The notes: generated by a model not told the origin, from the sequence alone. A DNA stretch of 64,000 bases from Curtobacterium sp. GC_Cur_3 (GCF_026544205.1 NZ_JALNUI010000017.1:1-64000), one strand, 5' to 3'; positions 1 through 8,566 are shown, numbered from the stretch's first letter. Translations and numbers: made by a program.

Positions 1-154
1 CTCGATGAGCAGCTGACCCCGCTCCTCACGAGTGTCCGACTCCGGGCGGTGGTGGTCGTCCCGCCGCCGCCCGGTGCTCTGCCCGCGGCATTCTGCCCGC
101 GGCGCCCGGTCCCGGGCGCGCCGCCTGGTGCTGCTCCCGAGCCGCGTGCTCGCG
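1..154. other. left-edge stretch with no supportable gene
   Basis: GC-rich, with several open frames and no start supported by a ribosome-binding site or a recognisable protein. A gene running off the left edge cannot be excluded. I see no RNA gene or repeat here. Confidence 0.4.
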
Positions 155-337
155 TCAGAGGTCGCGGAGCCGCCGACCAGACGCCCGGTCGTTCCACTCG
201 GACCGCTCGGTCCCACGCACCGAACGGTGCACGCCGTCGTGCCCAGCCGGCAGGTCGCAGTGCCAGCGGTCGAACGTCGACGGACACGCCCGGGTCGTGG
301 ACGCGCGCGTCTCGGCTGATGGTGCTCGGTCCTGCAT
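155..337 (-). CDS. possible small Cys/His-motif protein
   Basis: A 60-residue frame. The middle contains a Cys, then a Cys nine residues later, then GHDGVH, a C-x8-C-x5-GHxGxH layout that recurs in small actinobacterial proteins and could bind zinc. The ATG at 337 follows GAAGGG at a plausible distance on the minus strand. It lies divergently upstream of the sigma-factor operon. The rest is Arg-rich and uninformative. I cannot name a function, and chance coding is possible in such GC-rich DNA. Confidence 0.35.
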   Translation of the reverse strand: MQDRAPSAETRASTTRACPSTFDRWHCDLPAGHDGVHRSVRGTERSEWNDRASGRRLRDL

Positions 338-505
338 GGTGCCCTTCGGTCGTCCCCCCTCCATACAGACGTACGGACCACGGGTTTCGTCACGGATCGA
401 GTGCCACCTCGTCTTCGACGACCAGTCACCAGCGCCGAGGTGCATGCTCGTGACGAGGAACATCGCCCGAGCAGCCGGGAAAGAGACCCGCGACCGGAGG
501 TGCCG

Positions 506-1063
506 ATGAACGACGACGTCTCGCTCGTCGACGCCGAGGACGCGACCCTCGTCGTCCGGGCTGCCGACGGCGACGTCCGCGCGTTCGAGGTCCTCGCACG
601 CCGGCACGGTCCGCTGCTGCGGGTGTTCGCCGCGAAGATGCTCCGCTCGAACGACGAGTCCGACGACGTCGTGCAGGAGTCGTTCCTCGTCGGGTGGCGA
701 CAGCTGAACGACCTCGAGACCCCCGCGCGCTTCCGAGCGTGGATGATGCAGATCGTCACGCGGAAGGCGCTCGACCGGATCCGGTCACGGCGACACCACG
801 ACGACGTCGACACCGTGGACCCGCCCGCCCACGCCGTCCACTCGCCGGAGCGTATCGTCGAGGCGCGGCTGCAGCTCGATGCCGTGTGGCAGGCGCTGGA
901 CAAGCTCCCCGACGACCAGCGCCGGTGCTGGTTGCTGCGAGAGGCATCCGGCTACAGCTACCAGGAGATCGCCGAGGCACTCGAGCTGCCGGTCTCGACG
1001 GTCCGTGGGCTCCTCGCCCGCGCACGACGGTTCTTGCTCCAGGAGATGGAGGCGTGGCGATGA
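506..1063 (+). CDS. ECF-type RNA polymerase sigma factor
   Basis: 185 residues, the usual size of an extracytoplasmic-function sigma factor. Region 2 spans about residues 24-65 (ending DDVVQESFLVGW), and region 4 about 136-180 with a helix-turn-helix around YSYQEIAEALELPVSTVRG. It should direct core RNA polymerase to stress promoters. The start is the ATG preceded by GGAGG with 5-nt spacing; an in-frame GTG at 401 has no such site. It overlaps the next gene by ATGA, so the two are translationally coupled. No classical zinc anti-sigma gene follows; the next two genes are Asp23-like, suggesting an envelope-stress module. Confidence 0.85.
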   Translation: MNDDVSLVDAEDATLVVRAADGDVRAFEVLARRHGPLLRVFAAKMLRSNDESDDVVQESFLVGWRQLNDLETPARFRAWMMQIVTRKALDRIRSRRHHDDVDTVDPPAHAVHSPERIVEARLQLDAVWQALDKLPDDQRRCWLLREASGYSYQEIAEALELPVSTVRGLLARARRFLLQEMEAWR

Positions 1064-1641
1064 CGAACGACGACGCTGCCATGCCCGAGGACGACCTCGT
1101 CGACGGCCACACGATGGAGGAGCTCGGCGCCTACCTCGACCGCGACCGGACCCCCCGCGACCCGAGCATCGAGGGATCCCCCGCCTGCCGCCTGGCACTC
1201 TCCGGCATGCAGCGCCTCCGCGAGCTCTCGTGGGACGCCATGCAGCACCGCGCCGAGGAGGACCCCGGACGCGACTCAGCCTGGATCAGCGGTCTGCTCG
1301 ACACCATCCGCAACGAGGTCCGCTCCGGTCGGGACGTGCCCGTGGAGCACCCGGACCCCCGGCTCCGCCTGACCATGACCGAAGCCGCGGTCCGCGGACT
1401 CGTCCGTCGCGCCGGCGACACCATGGGCGGTGTCGTGATGGGTCGCTGCACCCTCGACGGCGACGTCACGGAGCCCGGCACACCGATCCGCGTCGAGGTG
1501 ACGGCGAGCATCGCGTACGGCCTGGTCGCCGACGTCACCGCCGACCGACTGCGGGCCCGCATCGCGGACGCGCTCGACCGGCACACCGAGATCGTCATCG
1601 ACCGGATCGACGTCGTGTTCGACGACGTCCACGTCCCGTGA
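1060..1641 (+). CDS. Asp23/Gls24-family envelope stress protein
   Basis: 193 residues. The first ~90 are acidic and resemble a regulatory head (EELGAYLDRDR...SALSG-like spacing). The C-terminal half, about residues 105-193, has the Asp23/Gls24 pattern: a short helix, VEVTASIAYGLVADV, then a terminal IDRIDVVFDDV strand. Family members are membrane-associated alkaline-shock or cell-wall-stress proteins in Gram-positives. It starts inside the sigma gene's stop (ATGA). I infer a stress or sigma-modulating role from the operon. No Cys/His zinc motif is present, so this is not a ZAS-type anti-sigma factor. Confidence 0.65.
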   Translation: MTNDDAAMPEDDLVDGHTMEELGAYLDRDRTPRDPSIEGSPACRLALSGMQRLRELSWDAMQHRAEEDPGRDSAWISGLLDTIRNEVRSGRDVPVEHPDPRLRLTMTEAAVRGLVRRAGDTMGGVVMGRCTLDGDVTEPGTPIRVEVTASIAYGLVADVTADRLRARIADALDRHTEIVIDRIDVVFDDVHVP

Positions 1642-1655
1642 CCGAGGAGCCGAGG

Positions 1656-2009
1656 GTGCACGACGACCAGGAACTCTCCCGACGCCTCACCGCGCTGATC
1701 CGCTCGACCCCCGGCGTCGACGAGGTCTACCCGGCGCAGCCGGTCCTCGAGGCCGCCGCCGATGCGGTCGCCGTCAAGCTGGCGCTCCGGCACCCGGACG
1801 TGCTGGTGGACATCGACCGGGACCACGGCTCGATGACCGTCACCGCCGGCATCGCGGCGAACGACACCCGCCCGGCCCCCGACACCATCCGCGAGGTGGG
1901 CGAGCGCATCCGCGACGCCCTGGCACAGCGGCACGCCGACGGCGCCGAGGACCGCGAACCGGACCTGATCACGGTCACGATCCGGTTGATCGAGGGCCTC
2001 GACGCGTGA
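1656..2009 (+). CDS. small Asp23-operon protein, function unknown
   Basis: About 117 residues with a repeated alpha-beta pattern (AVKLALRHPDVLVDIDRDHGS, then a C-terminal DLITVTIRLIEG strand) that echoes the Asp23 fold of the previous gene. The GTG at 1656 is chosen because GAGGAG lies about 6 nt upstream; a GTG at 1638 overlapping the previous stop is the alternative. The stop overlaps the next start by GTGA. It has no signal peptide or membrane segment. I do not recognise a function; a partner of the preceding Asp23-like protein is the simplest reading. Confidence 0.6.
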   Translation: MHDDQELSRRLTALIRSTPGVDEVYPAQPVLEAAADAVAVKLALRHPDVLVDIDRDHGSMTVTAGIAANDTRPAPDTIREVGERIRDALAQRHADGAEDREPDLITVTIRLIEGLDA

Positions 2010-3070
2010 GCACCGACCACACTGCGGACCCCCGGCGCCCCTGGGCAGCCGCGCCGATCCTCCTCGGCCCGAACCAGCCCGCGCACCGCCCCTACCTCGG
2101 CGGTGCCGGCATCGCGGCGTTCCGCGGGACGCCGTGGACGGGCGCCGACCCGCACACCCCGGAGGACTTCGTCGGCTCCACCACGTCGGTCCACGGCTCC
2201 GCGACGGTCGGCCTGACCGTCCTGGAGCCCGGCCTGACGCTCAAGGAGGCCGTCGTCGCCGACCCCGAGGGGTTCCTCGGCCCGGACCACGTGGCGGCGT
2301 TCGGCGCGGACCCGATGCTGCTCGTCAAGCTCCTCGACACCGGCGAGCGGCTCTTCGTGCACCTGCACCCGTCGGACGACTTCGCCGTGGCGCACCTCGA
2401 CGAGCGCCGCGGCAAGACCGAGGCGTGGGCGATCGTCGCGGTCGCCGAGGGCGTGGACGCCTACGCCGCGGTCGGCTTCACCCGCAAGGTCTCAACCGAC
2501 GAGGCAACCGCCTGGTTCGACGGGCAGGACGTCGACGGGATGCTCGCGGCGATGCACCGGGTCCCGCTCACGGTGGGCAGCACCCTGCTCGTCCCGGCCG
2601 GGGTCCCGCACGCGATCGGTCCCGGCATCACGCTCGTCGAGCTGCAGCAGCCGACCGACCTGTCGATCCTGCTCGAGCACCGGGGCTACGGCGACCTGAC
2701 CGTCGAGGACGCCACGCTCGGGCTCGACCTGCCGACGGCACTCGGGGCACTCGACCGTCGGCGCTCGGACCCGCGGGACGTCGAGGCGCTCGCGGTCGGG
2801 CCCCGCTCCGTCGGATCGTCGACGGTGCAGCTGTTCCCGTCCGCTGCCGACCGGTTCTTCCGTGCCGAGCGGATCACCGTCGCCGGGGTCGTCCCCCTCG
2901 ATGCTGCCTACGGCATCGTCATCGTGCTCGACGGCGCGATCCGGATCACCCACCACGAGGGGGCCATGGACGTCACCGCGGGCGACACCGTGCTCGTGCC
3001 GTTCGGCGTCGGCCCGGTCGAGCTCGACGGCTCCGGGACGCTCATCCGCGCGATGCCGCCAGCACCCTGA
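2006..3070 (+). CDS. manA: mannose-6-phosphate isomerase, class I type
   Basis: 354 residues of cupin fold. It interconverts mannose-6-phosphate and fructose-6-phosphate in the cytosol, feeding GDP-mannose and glycolysis. Zinc ligands are visible: the two His of FVHLHPSDDF (about residues 115-123), the Glu of KTEAW, and the His of PAGVPHAIG. A second cupin half ends the protein with VTAGDTVLVPFGV. The GTG start overlaps the previous stop, so it is the last gene of the sigma operon and is followed by a strong hairpin. The coupling to a stress sigma factor is unexplained. Related class I isomerases are usually ~390 residues, so this one is short. Confidence 0.8.
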   Translation: MSTDHTADPRRPWAAAPILLGPNQPAHRPYLGGAGIAAFRGTPWTGADPHTPEDFVGSTTSVHGSATVGLTVLEPGLTLKEAVVADPEGFLGPDHVAAFGADPMLLVKLLDTGERLFVHLHPSDDFAVAHLDERRGKTEAWAIVAVAEGVDAYAAVGFTRKVSTDEATAWFDGQDVDGMLAAMHRVPLTVGSTLLVPAGVPHAIGPGITLVELQQPTDLSILLEHRGYGDLTVEDATLGLDLPTALGALDRRRSDPRDVEALAVGPRSVGSSTVQLFPSAADRFFRAERITVAGVVPLDAAYGIVIVLDGAIRITHHEGAMDVTAGDTVLVPFGVGPVELDGSGTLIRAMPPAP

Positions 3071-3111
3071 CGAAGGCCCCCTCGAGCTCCGAGCTCGAGG
3101 GGGCCTTCGTC
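3069..3111. terminator. bidirectional terminator hairpin
   Basis: A perfect 21-bp inverted repeat (arms 3069-3089 and 3091-3111) between convergent manA and the M15 peptidase. Each side carries only a short T-poor tail, as is common in high-GC actinobacteria. Confidence 0.75.
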
Positions 3112-3127
3112 AACGCGACAGACGGAT

Positions 3128-4066
3128 TCAGCTCCCGAGGTCGCTGATCAGACCCGCACGGTTCTTCTTGGCGACTGCGATGAGGCTGTCGACGTTCCCC
3201 GCCGATTCGATCTCGACCGGGTCCCCGTACTGGGCGCGGAGTGCCGCTCGGAGGTTGCCGAGCGATCCGGGGATCCCGTACTCGGCCTTGAGTTCATTGA
3301 GGAAGGCCGTGTTGAGTTCCACGGCGGTGAACTCACCGACGAGCCACTGGCGTCCGCCGTTGCTGATGATCTTCATGTCTGATTCCCTCGGTTCTGGTGC
3401 GGCGGGCGGTGCGGGCTCTTCCGGCAGGTACGAGCCGTCGTACTCGAAGTGCCAGGGTTCGACCTGGCTGAAGGTGTTCCCTGTGGGCTGCCAGCCGTAC
3501 GCCGGCGCGTTGGCGTCCATCCAGTTCTTCTGCGGAGAACCGGCGGTGGCAACGCCACTTCCGAAGTCGCACGCCAAGGCCCACCCGTGGATGGACGTCC
3601 CCGGCTCTGCTGCGAGGTTCCCGCCGTTCTGGTACGCCTCCCACAGAGCTTGCTGGCGGGCGAGGTCCCGGTAGGCCTCGGTGATCGCGAGCGCCGTCCC
3701 GAACGCCGCCGTGAACTTCGTGTTCAGGTCCGACCACGCGCGCGCAGCGTCCGGCCGGAGGTACGGCTGCCCTGTGGACACCGGCACCTGTGTCAGGACG
3801 CCAACCGGGATCTGCCCGTTGGAGTAGCCACCCCACTGACCCGCGATCGCTGCTGTCCGCATGCGCGAGTCCGGCGTTCCCTCGGGCATCGAGCGCTCGA
3901 GGTGCTTGAGGTTCTCGACCGTGGCCGCGAAGGCTGCACCTGGACGCAGCACGGCGGTGCCGACGAGAGCAGTAGCAGCGGCGTAGAGGAGGACCTGTCG
4001 ACGTGTTGCCCCGGGTGGTGGCGCAGGTAAGGCTTCCCGTGCTGGTCTGTCTTCAGCGTCAGCCAT
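3128..4066 (-). CDS. Tat-exported M15 D-alanyl-D-alanine carboxypeptidase
   Basis: 312 residues. The N-terminus has RRQVLLYAAATALVG followed by an Ala-rich cleavage region, a twin-arginine signal. The VanY-like M15 core shows SIHGWALACDFG (zinc His and Asp, about residues 155-167) and EPWHFEY (catalytic Glu and zinc His). It should cleave D-Ala-D-Ala in peptidoglycan outside the membrane. After a Pro-rich linker, the last ~75 residues form a small domain of the kind seen at the ends of phage endolysins. The start at MADAED has GAGGGGAGC upstream. Base composition is visibly less GC-rich than its neighbours and it sits beside tRNA-Arg, which hints at acquisition. Confidence 0.75.
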   Translation of the reverse strand: MADAEDRPAREALPAPPPGATRRQVLLYAAATALVGTAVLRPGAAFAATVENLKHLERSMPEGTPDSRMRTAAIAGQWGGYSNGQIPVGVLTQVPVSTGQPYLRPDAARAWSDLNTKFTAAFGTALAITEAYRDLARQQALWEAYQNGGNLAAEPGTSIHGWALACDFGSGVATAGSPQKNWMDANAPAYGWQPTGNTFSQVEPWHFEYDGSYLPEEPAPPAAPEPRESDMKIISNGGRQWLVGEFTAVELNTAFLNELKAEYGIPGSLGNLRAALRAQYGDPVEIESAGNVDSLIAVAKKNRAGLISDLGS

Positions 4067-4215
4067 CGTGCTCCCCTCAGCGCGTCGCGCCCCTCGCAAC
4101 GCCTTCACACGCTTTCAGGAACAGAAGGGAACCGATGTCCCCACTTCGGGGGCAAAGTGCTGCGACGTCGATGACGCGCTCGAGAGGAGTCCGCTCACAC
4201 AGGAGGCGGCGCATC

Positions 4216-4290
4216 TGGTGCCCCTGAAGGGACTCGAACCCCCAACCATTTCCTTAGGACGGAACTGCTCTTCCATTGAGCTACAGAGGC
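4216..4290 (-). tRNA. tRNA-Arg (anticodon CCT)
   Basis: A cloverleaf read on the minus strand: acceptor GCCTCTG pairs with CAGGGGC, D-arm GCTC/GAGC, anticodon loop GTCCTAA giving CCT, T-loop TTCGAGT. CCA is encoded (4216-4218). One mismatch closes the anticodon stem. A TAGAGT box lies a few bases upstream. Confidence 0.9.
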
Positions 4291-4303
4291 CGGCCCCTCC
4301 ACT

Positions 4304-5428
4304 CTAGCGGGACCCGACCTGGGACCCGAGCCCCCGGTACGGCTCCAGGAACGCGGTCAGCTCCGCCACGTACGACTCCGGCTGCTCGACCGGCGCGAAG
4401 TGTCCACCGCGCTCGGGTTCGGCGAGGTACACGAGGTTCGTCGTCCGCTCGAGCCACTCCCGCGGCGCCGTCACGAGGTCGCCCGGGTACAGCGAGAACC
4501 CCGACGGCGTCTCGACCCGACGTGCCATCTGCTCGGGCGGGACGGCTGCGTTCGCGTGGTACATCCGCATCGCCGAGCCGATCGTGCCGGTGGCCCAGTA
4601 CTCGGTGACGAGGGCCAGGACCTGGTCACGCGTGTACACCGACCACAGGTCCCCGTCGCAGTCGCTCCACGACCGGAGCTTCTCGACGATCCACGCCAAC
4701 AGCCCCGAGGGCGAGTCGTTCAGGCCCACCGCGGCGGTCTGCGGCTTGGTCCGGTGCAGCATCGCGTAGGCGCCCTCGGTGTCCCGCCACCGCGTCGTGG
4801 CCTGCACGAAGTCCTGCTCCGCGGGTGACAGCGACGCGACGTCGATCCCTGGCCAGGGCAGCCCGCCGTCGATGCGGTGGACGGCCACGACCCGGTCCGG
4901 GTGGTCGAGTGCCAGGTACCGGACGACGTGCGTGCCGATGTCCCCGCCGGCGACCGCGAAGCGCTCGTACCCGAGCTCCGTCATGAGCGGCGCCCACAGC
5001 GCGGCGACCTGGCGGGCGTCGAGCGGCGTGGCCGGCACGTCCGAGAACCCGTACCCGGGCATGTCCGGCACGACGACGTCGAACCCGGCGGCGGTCAACA
5101 GCGGCAACACGGTCCGGTAGCGCCACGACGAGTCCGGCCAGCCGTGCGCGAGCAGCAGCGGCAGCCCGTCGCCGTCGTCCGCCCGCTGGTGCAGCACGTT
5201 GATGCCCAGCCCGTCGACCTGCACCACCCGGCTCGGCAGTGCGTCGAGCGCGTCGCGGTGCGCGCCGAAGTCGAAGCCGTCCGCCCAGTACGCGGCCAGG
5301 TCGCGGACCTCGTCCACGTCGACACCGAGCGACCACCCGGTGCCCTGCGGTGCGTCCGGCCAGCGGGTGGCGCGCAGTCGCGCGCGCAGGTCGTCGATGG
5401 TCGCGTCGTCGATCCACATCCGGGTCAT
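4304..5428 (-). CDS. epoxide hydrolase family alpha/beta hydrolase
   Basis: 374 residues. The first ~110 match the epoxide-hydrolase N-terminal domain (IDDLRARLRATRWPD). The alpha/beta-hydrolase core follows: HGWPDSSWRY supplies the oxyanion-hole HGxP, GGDIGTHV near residue 162 holds the nucleophilic Asp, and GGHFAP near the end holds the catalytic His. It opens epoxides to diols in the cytosol; the substrate cannot be told. It stands alone, just upstream of tRNA-Arg on the same strand. The first ATG and one three codons later are both possible starts. Confidence 0.8.
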   Translation of the reverse strand: MTRMWIDDATIDDLRARLRATRWPDAPQGTGWSLGVDVDEVRDLAAYWADGFDFGAHRDALDALPSRVVQVDGLGINVLHQRADDGDGLPLLLAHGWPDSSWRYRTVLPLLTAAGFDVVVPDMPGYGFSDVPATPLDARQVAALWAPLMTELGYERFAVAGGDIGTHVVRYLALDHPDRVVAVHRIDGGLPWPGIDVASLSPAEQDFVQATTRWRDTEGAYAMLHRTKPQTAAVGLNDSPSGLLAWIVEKLRSWSDCDGDLWSVYTRDQVLALVTEYWATGTIGSAMRMYHANAAVPPEQMARRVETPSGFSLYPGDLVTAPREWLERTTNLVYLAEPERGGHFAPVEQPESYVAELTAFLEPYRGLGSQVGSR

Positions 5429-5732
5429 GCCCGCACGCTACGCACACCCGCTGACACGGCATCCGCCGGTCACGACCACCCACGCGTCGGTGCGGCGCGC
5501 GCCGTCCGGGGAGCCCGTTCTCCGTTCGAGCCGTGACGGATCTGGTTCAGGAAACTCGGGCGGAGACAACGGGATCCGTCATCGCGGAGAAAGAGAACCG
5601 CCGTACCCGCGCTGCGCGGTCGTCGCCACCCAGGGCCGACGACACGGACAGCGGTCGCCGGGCGCGCCCACCCACCGGACGGGAGGCTCGCCACCGGCCC
5701 GCCCCGAGCCTCCCGTCCGGCAGACTGACGCC
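5429..5732. other. intergenic region with one hairpin
   Basis: Lies between the divergent epoxide hydrolase and PAP2 genes, so it should hold both promoters. Apart from the hairpin ending 12 nt before the PAP2 start, I see no gene or repeat. Confidence 0.4.
5675..5720. repeat. GGGAGGCTCG-family hairpin
   Basis: Perfect 16-bp arms (5675-5690 and 5705-5720) with a 14-nt loop. The same stem occurs at 10178-10221, where it ends a gene. Here it lies directly before the PAP2 start codon, leaving no room for a normal ribosome-binding site. Confidence 0.6.
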
Positions 5733-6545
5733 ATGACCGACGCAGGCTCCGCGACCCCGACCGGCACGACGCCGTACGACCGGCAGATCGGGCGGCGGGA
5801 CCTGACCGAGTGGCGCTCCCGCGCCGGCCAGCGGCTGGCGTCCCGGCACCAGGGCCTCGCGCGGCGGATCGGTGCGCGCCGGGCGCTCGTCGCGACCCTC
5901 GCCGTCGGGGGCGGCATCGCTGTCGCCGCCACCGCCGGCGCCGCGTACATCTACGACGGCGTGACCGGCCGGGACGGCATCGAGAGCCTCGACGGCCCGG
6001 CGCTGGCGCGCGCGAAGACGCTCCGCTCCCCCGCCGTGAACGGTGCCGCGGCCGCGATCGCCCACGTGTTCGGCCCGGTCGCGATGCCGGTGCTGACCGT
6101 CGGGGCCGCGGTGGCGTTCGCCGTCCGGGACCGCCGCGCGAGCCCGGTGACCCTGCTCGTCGCCGCGGGTGCCGGGTCGCTCGCGATGACCCTGCTCGGC
6201 AAGGACCTCATCAAGCGCAACCGCCCGCACCGCCGCGACGCGATACCGCCGTTCGAGAAGTCGCCGTCGTTCCCGTCCGGGCACACCCTCAACACGACGA
6301 CGATCCTCGGCGTGCTCGCCTACCTGCTGGCGCTCCGGCAGGAGCGGAACGGCCCGCAGGTCGCCCTCGTCGGTGCAGCAGCCGGCACGACCGTGACGGT
6401 GGGGCTGTCCCGGGTGCTGCTCGGCGCGCACTGGTTCACCGACGTCGCCGTGGGCTGGGTGACCGGCGCCGGCTGGCTGTCGATGATCATCACCAGCCAC
6501 CGCCTGTACCTCAGCACGCAGGACGACGACACCGTCGCCGAGTGA
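5733..6545 (+). CDS. PAP2-family phosphatase
   Basis: 270 residues with the three phosphatidic-acid-phosphatase motifs in order: KDLIKRNRPHR, FPSGHT, and SRVLLGAHWFTD with its catalytic His. A basic N-terminus (about 55 residues) precedes four or five membrane segments. Family members remove phosphate from lipid phosphates or undecaprenyl diphosphate at the outer membrane face. The ATG is assigned at MTDAGS; longer in-frame extensions read through the hairpin and lack protein character. It is followed 63 nt later by the permease gene on the same strand. Confidence 0.85.
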   Translation: MTDAGSATPTGTTPYDRQIGRRDLTEWRSRAGQRLASRHQGLARRIGARRALVATLAVGGGIAVAATAGAAYIYDGVTGRDGIESLDGPALARAKTLRSPAVNGAAAAIAHVFGPVAMPVLTVGAAVAFAVRDRRASPVTLLVAAGAGSLAMTLLGKDLIKRNRPHRRDAIPPFEKSPSFPSGHTLNTTTILGVLAYLLALRQERNGPQVALVGAAAGTTVTVGLSRVLLGAHWFTDVAVGWVTGAGWLSMIITSHRLYLSTQDDDTVAE

Positions 6546-6608
6546 CCTGGCACGTCCCCGGGGTGGTGCGCGACACCGGCAGATGCGCCCACCCGTAGGC
6601 TCCAGGAC

Positions 6609-7355
6609 GTGACCGTCGAGGAGCTCCTGCACACCCTCGCCGGTGTCCTCGCGCTCGTCGCGATCGCCTCGCTGACCCTGGTCCTCGCCCGGGCCGCGGA
6701 TCCCTGGGCGCCGGCCCTGGCGATCCTCCGGGGTGCGCTGCAGCTCGCCGCGATCAGCCTGGTGCTCAGCGGGGTCATCCGGTCGCCCCTGCTCATCGCC
6801 CTCGCCCTGACCGTGATGTTCAGCGTCGCGTCGATCACGGCGGCCAGACGGCTCGGACCGCTCCGGGCGGCGATCGTGCCGGTCGCGGTGACGATGGCCG
6901 CCGGGATCCTGGTCAGCTGCGCCGTGGTGTTCGGCACCGGGGCGCTGACCCTGTCCCCGCGGTACGCGCTCGCGATCGGCGGCATCGTCATCGGCAACGC
7001 GATGACGATCGCGAGTGTCGCCGGTCGACGCTTCCACGAACTCGTCGACGACCGGTGGGAGGAGGTCGAGGGCTGGTTCGCCCTCGGCGCCACGCCCCGT
7101 CGCGCGACTGAACAGCTGGTCCGCCGAGCCGTGACGGCCGCACTCGTCCCCACCGTCGACCAGACGAAGACCACCGGCCTCGTCACCCTGCCCGGCGCCT
7201 TCGTCGGCGCGGTCTTCGGCGGCGTCTCACCGCTCGAGGCCGGACGGTTCCAGATCGTCGTCCTCGCCGCGATCATGACCACCGGCAGCATCACCGCGGT
7301 CCTGCTGACCCGGTGGCTGGCTCCGGTCACGACCCGGCCGGTGCCCGCCCGCTGA
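6609..7355 (+). CDS. FetB-like (UPF0014) ABC permease
   Basis: 248 residues and about seven membrane helices. The family hallmark is seen near residues 179-205: PTVDQTKTTGLVTLPGAFVG. E. coli FetB is the permease of an iron exporter with the ATPase FetA. No ATPase gene adjoins it here, so the partner must be elsewhere. The GTG start has a TAGGCT box ending 7 nt upstream and no ribosome-binding site, so the message is probably leaderless. The 3' end overlaps the convergent apbE gene by 29 nt. Confidence 0.75.
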   Translation: MTVEELLHTLAGVLALVAIASLTLVLARAADPWAPALAILRGALQLAAISLVLSGVIRSPLLIALALTVMFSVASITAARRLGPLRAAIVPVAVTMAAGILVSCAVVFGTGALTLSPRYALAIGGIVIGNAMTIASVAGRRFHELVDDRWEEVEGWFALGATPRRATEQLVRRAVTAALVPTVDQTKTTGLVTLPGAFVGAVFGGVSPLEAGRFQIVVLAAIMTTGSITAVLLTRWLAPVTTRPVPAR

Positions 7356-8094
7356 GACGACCCGACACGAGTGGTGGGGTCCGTCGTGCTTCCACGAGGT
7401 CGCCGCTGGTGGTGACGGCGACCACGCGGACGTCCCACCGCTCGACCGCCTCGAGCAGGACGCTCCGGCCGCCGGCCAGGACGGCGGTCGCGAGGACGTC
7501 GGCCTCGACGACGTCGCTGCCGACGACGGTGACCTGCCGGTACTCGCTCGTCGCGTCGGTCCGCCACACGTGCTCACCACGGTGGCTGGTCCCCGACGTC
7601 GCGACCGCTCGTGCGCTGCCGTCGAGTGCGACGGTGGTGAGCAGACGTGCTGGATCGTCCGGGTGGCTGATGCCGACTCTCCAGGGCGTCGCCGGTGAAC
7701 CGCCCGCGGTCAGCACGTCGCCACCGGCGTTGCAGCACCACCGTTCGATGCCGGCACCGACGAGCACGGCGCCGGCGGCTTCGATCGCCGCTGCCTTCAC
7801 GATGCCCGCGAGGTCCACGGTGCCGTCCCGCCGGTGCGGGTCGAAGGCACCACCGGTGGCGTTCCGCCACCGGACCGCCTCGGCGTACCAGTGCTTGTGC
7901 TCGGCGGACGCACGGGTCAGCGGGAGGCGCCCGTCGGCGATGCGGGACGCCGGCGAGTCCGGACGGTAGCGGCTGAACTCGGCGTCGAACGCCGTGAACC
8001 GGGCCTCGACGTCGGCGAGCACGTCGCTGCCGGGATCCGCGCCGTCGATCCGCAGCGACACCACGGTGCCCATCGTCCTGAACACGTGGTCCAC
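7327..8094 (-). CDS. apbE: FAD:protein FMN transferase ApbE
   Basis: 255 residues. RTMGTVVSLRI near the N-terminus, VDLAGIVKAAAIEAA (residues ~120-135), NAGGDVLTAG and the late ATAVLAGG are ApbE signatures. The enzyme attaches FMN covalently to a Thr of target proteins using FAD and Mg. Its likely target is the FMN-binding protein encoded just upstream in the same operon, which carries an SGAT motif. The GTG at 8094 is taken as start because the next ATG would cut into the core; GTG 8085 is possible. No lipoprotein signal is seen, unlike many ApbE proteins. Confidence 0.8.
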   Translation of the reverse strand: MDHVFRTMGTVVSLRIDGADPGSDVLADVEARFTAFDAEFSRYRPDSPASRIADGRLPLTRASAEHKHWYAEAVRWRNATGGAFDPHRRDGTVDLAGIVKAAAIEAAGAVLVGAGIERWCCNAGGDVLTAGGSPATPWRVGISHPDDPARLLTTVALDGSARAVATSGTSHRGEHVWRTDATSEYRQVTVVGSDVVEADVLATAVLAGGRSVLLEAVERWDVRVVAVTTSGDLVEARRTPPLVSGRLSGRAPAGS

Positions 8095-8098
8095 CGCG

Positions 8099-8566
8099 TC
8101 ACCGTGCCTGGTCGAGCGCCGACTGGAGCGACTGGAGGTAGCCCTCGGACGTGTACGTCGCGCCGGAGACGGTGTCGATCTCGGCGGACTGCGTGGACAA
8201 GGCCTCCTGTCGGAGCACCGGTGCCGCCTGCGCGCTGATCTGCACGGACCGGCCGTCACGGTCCGTGAGCTGCAGCGGGGTCACGTCGGTGATCTTCCCG
8301 CCCGCGATGGTGACCTGCACCTGCACGTTCCCGAACTGGGTGGCCGCGGCGGTCCCGGTGTACGTCCCGTCCTGCAGGGCACCGCTGGTCGAACTCGACC
8401 CGGTCCCGGTTCCTGTCCCGCTCCCGCTCGCCGTTCCCCCGGCGACCGACGTGCCCGTCCCGTCCGCAGCGGAGACGGCGTCGCGGTGCACGATCGCGGA
8501 CTCCACACCCGCGCTGAGGATGCCGATCGAGACCAGCACCCCGCCGATGACGATGCGTGCCCTCAC
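8099..8566 (-). CDS. membrane-anchored FMN-binding domain protein
   Basis: 155 residues. An N-terminal membrane segment (residues ~4-22) is followed by a Ser/Gly/Thr-rich linker and an FMN-binding domain from about residue 65. The motif DTVSGATYTS near residue 133 is the flavinylation site where ApbE links FMN to Thr. The domain should face outside the membrane. The GTG start overlaps the stop of the ferric-reductase-like gene (GTGA), and apbE follows 4 nt after its stop. The three genes make a compact electron-transfer unit. Confidence 0.8.
   Translation of the reverse strand: MRARIVIGGVLVSIGILSAGVESAIVHRDAVSAADGTGTSVAGGTASGSGTGTGTGSSSTSGALQDGTYTGTAAATQFGNVQVQVTIAGGKITDVTPLQLTDRDGRSVQISAQAAPVLRQEALSTQSAEIDTVSGATYTSEGYLQSLQSALDQAR

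Noticed and set aside
3128..4290. A complete prophage at tRNA-Arg
   Set aside because: Only one phage-like domain is present, with no integrase, structural gene or repeated tRNA end.
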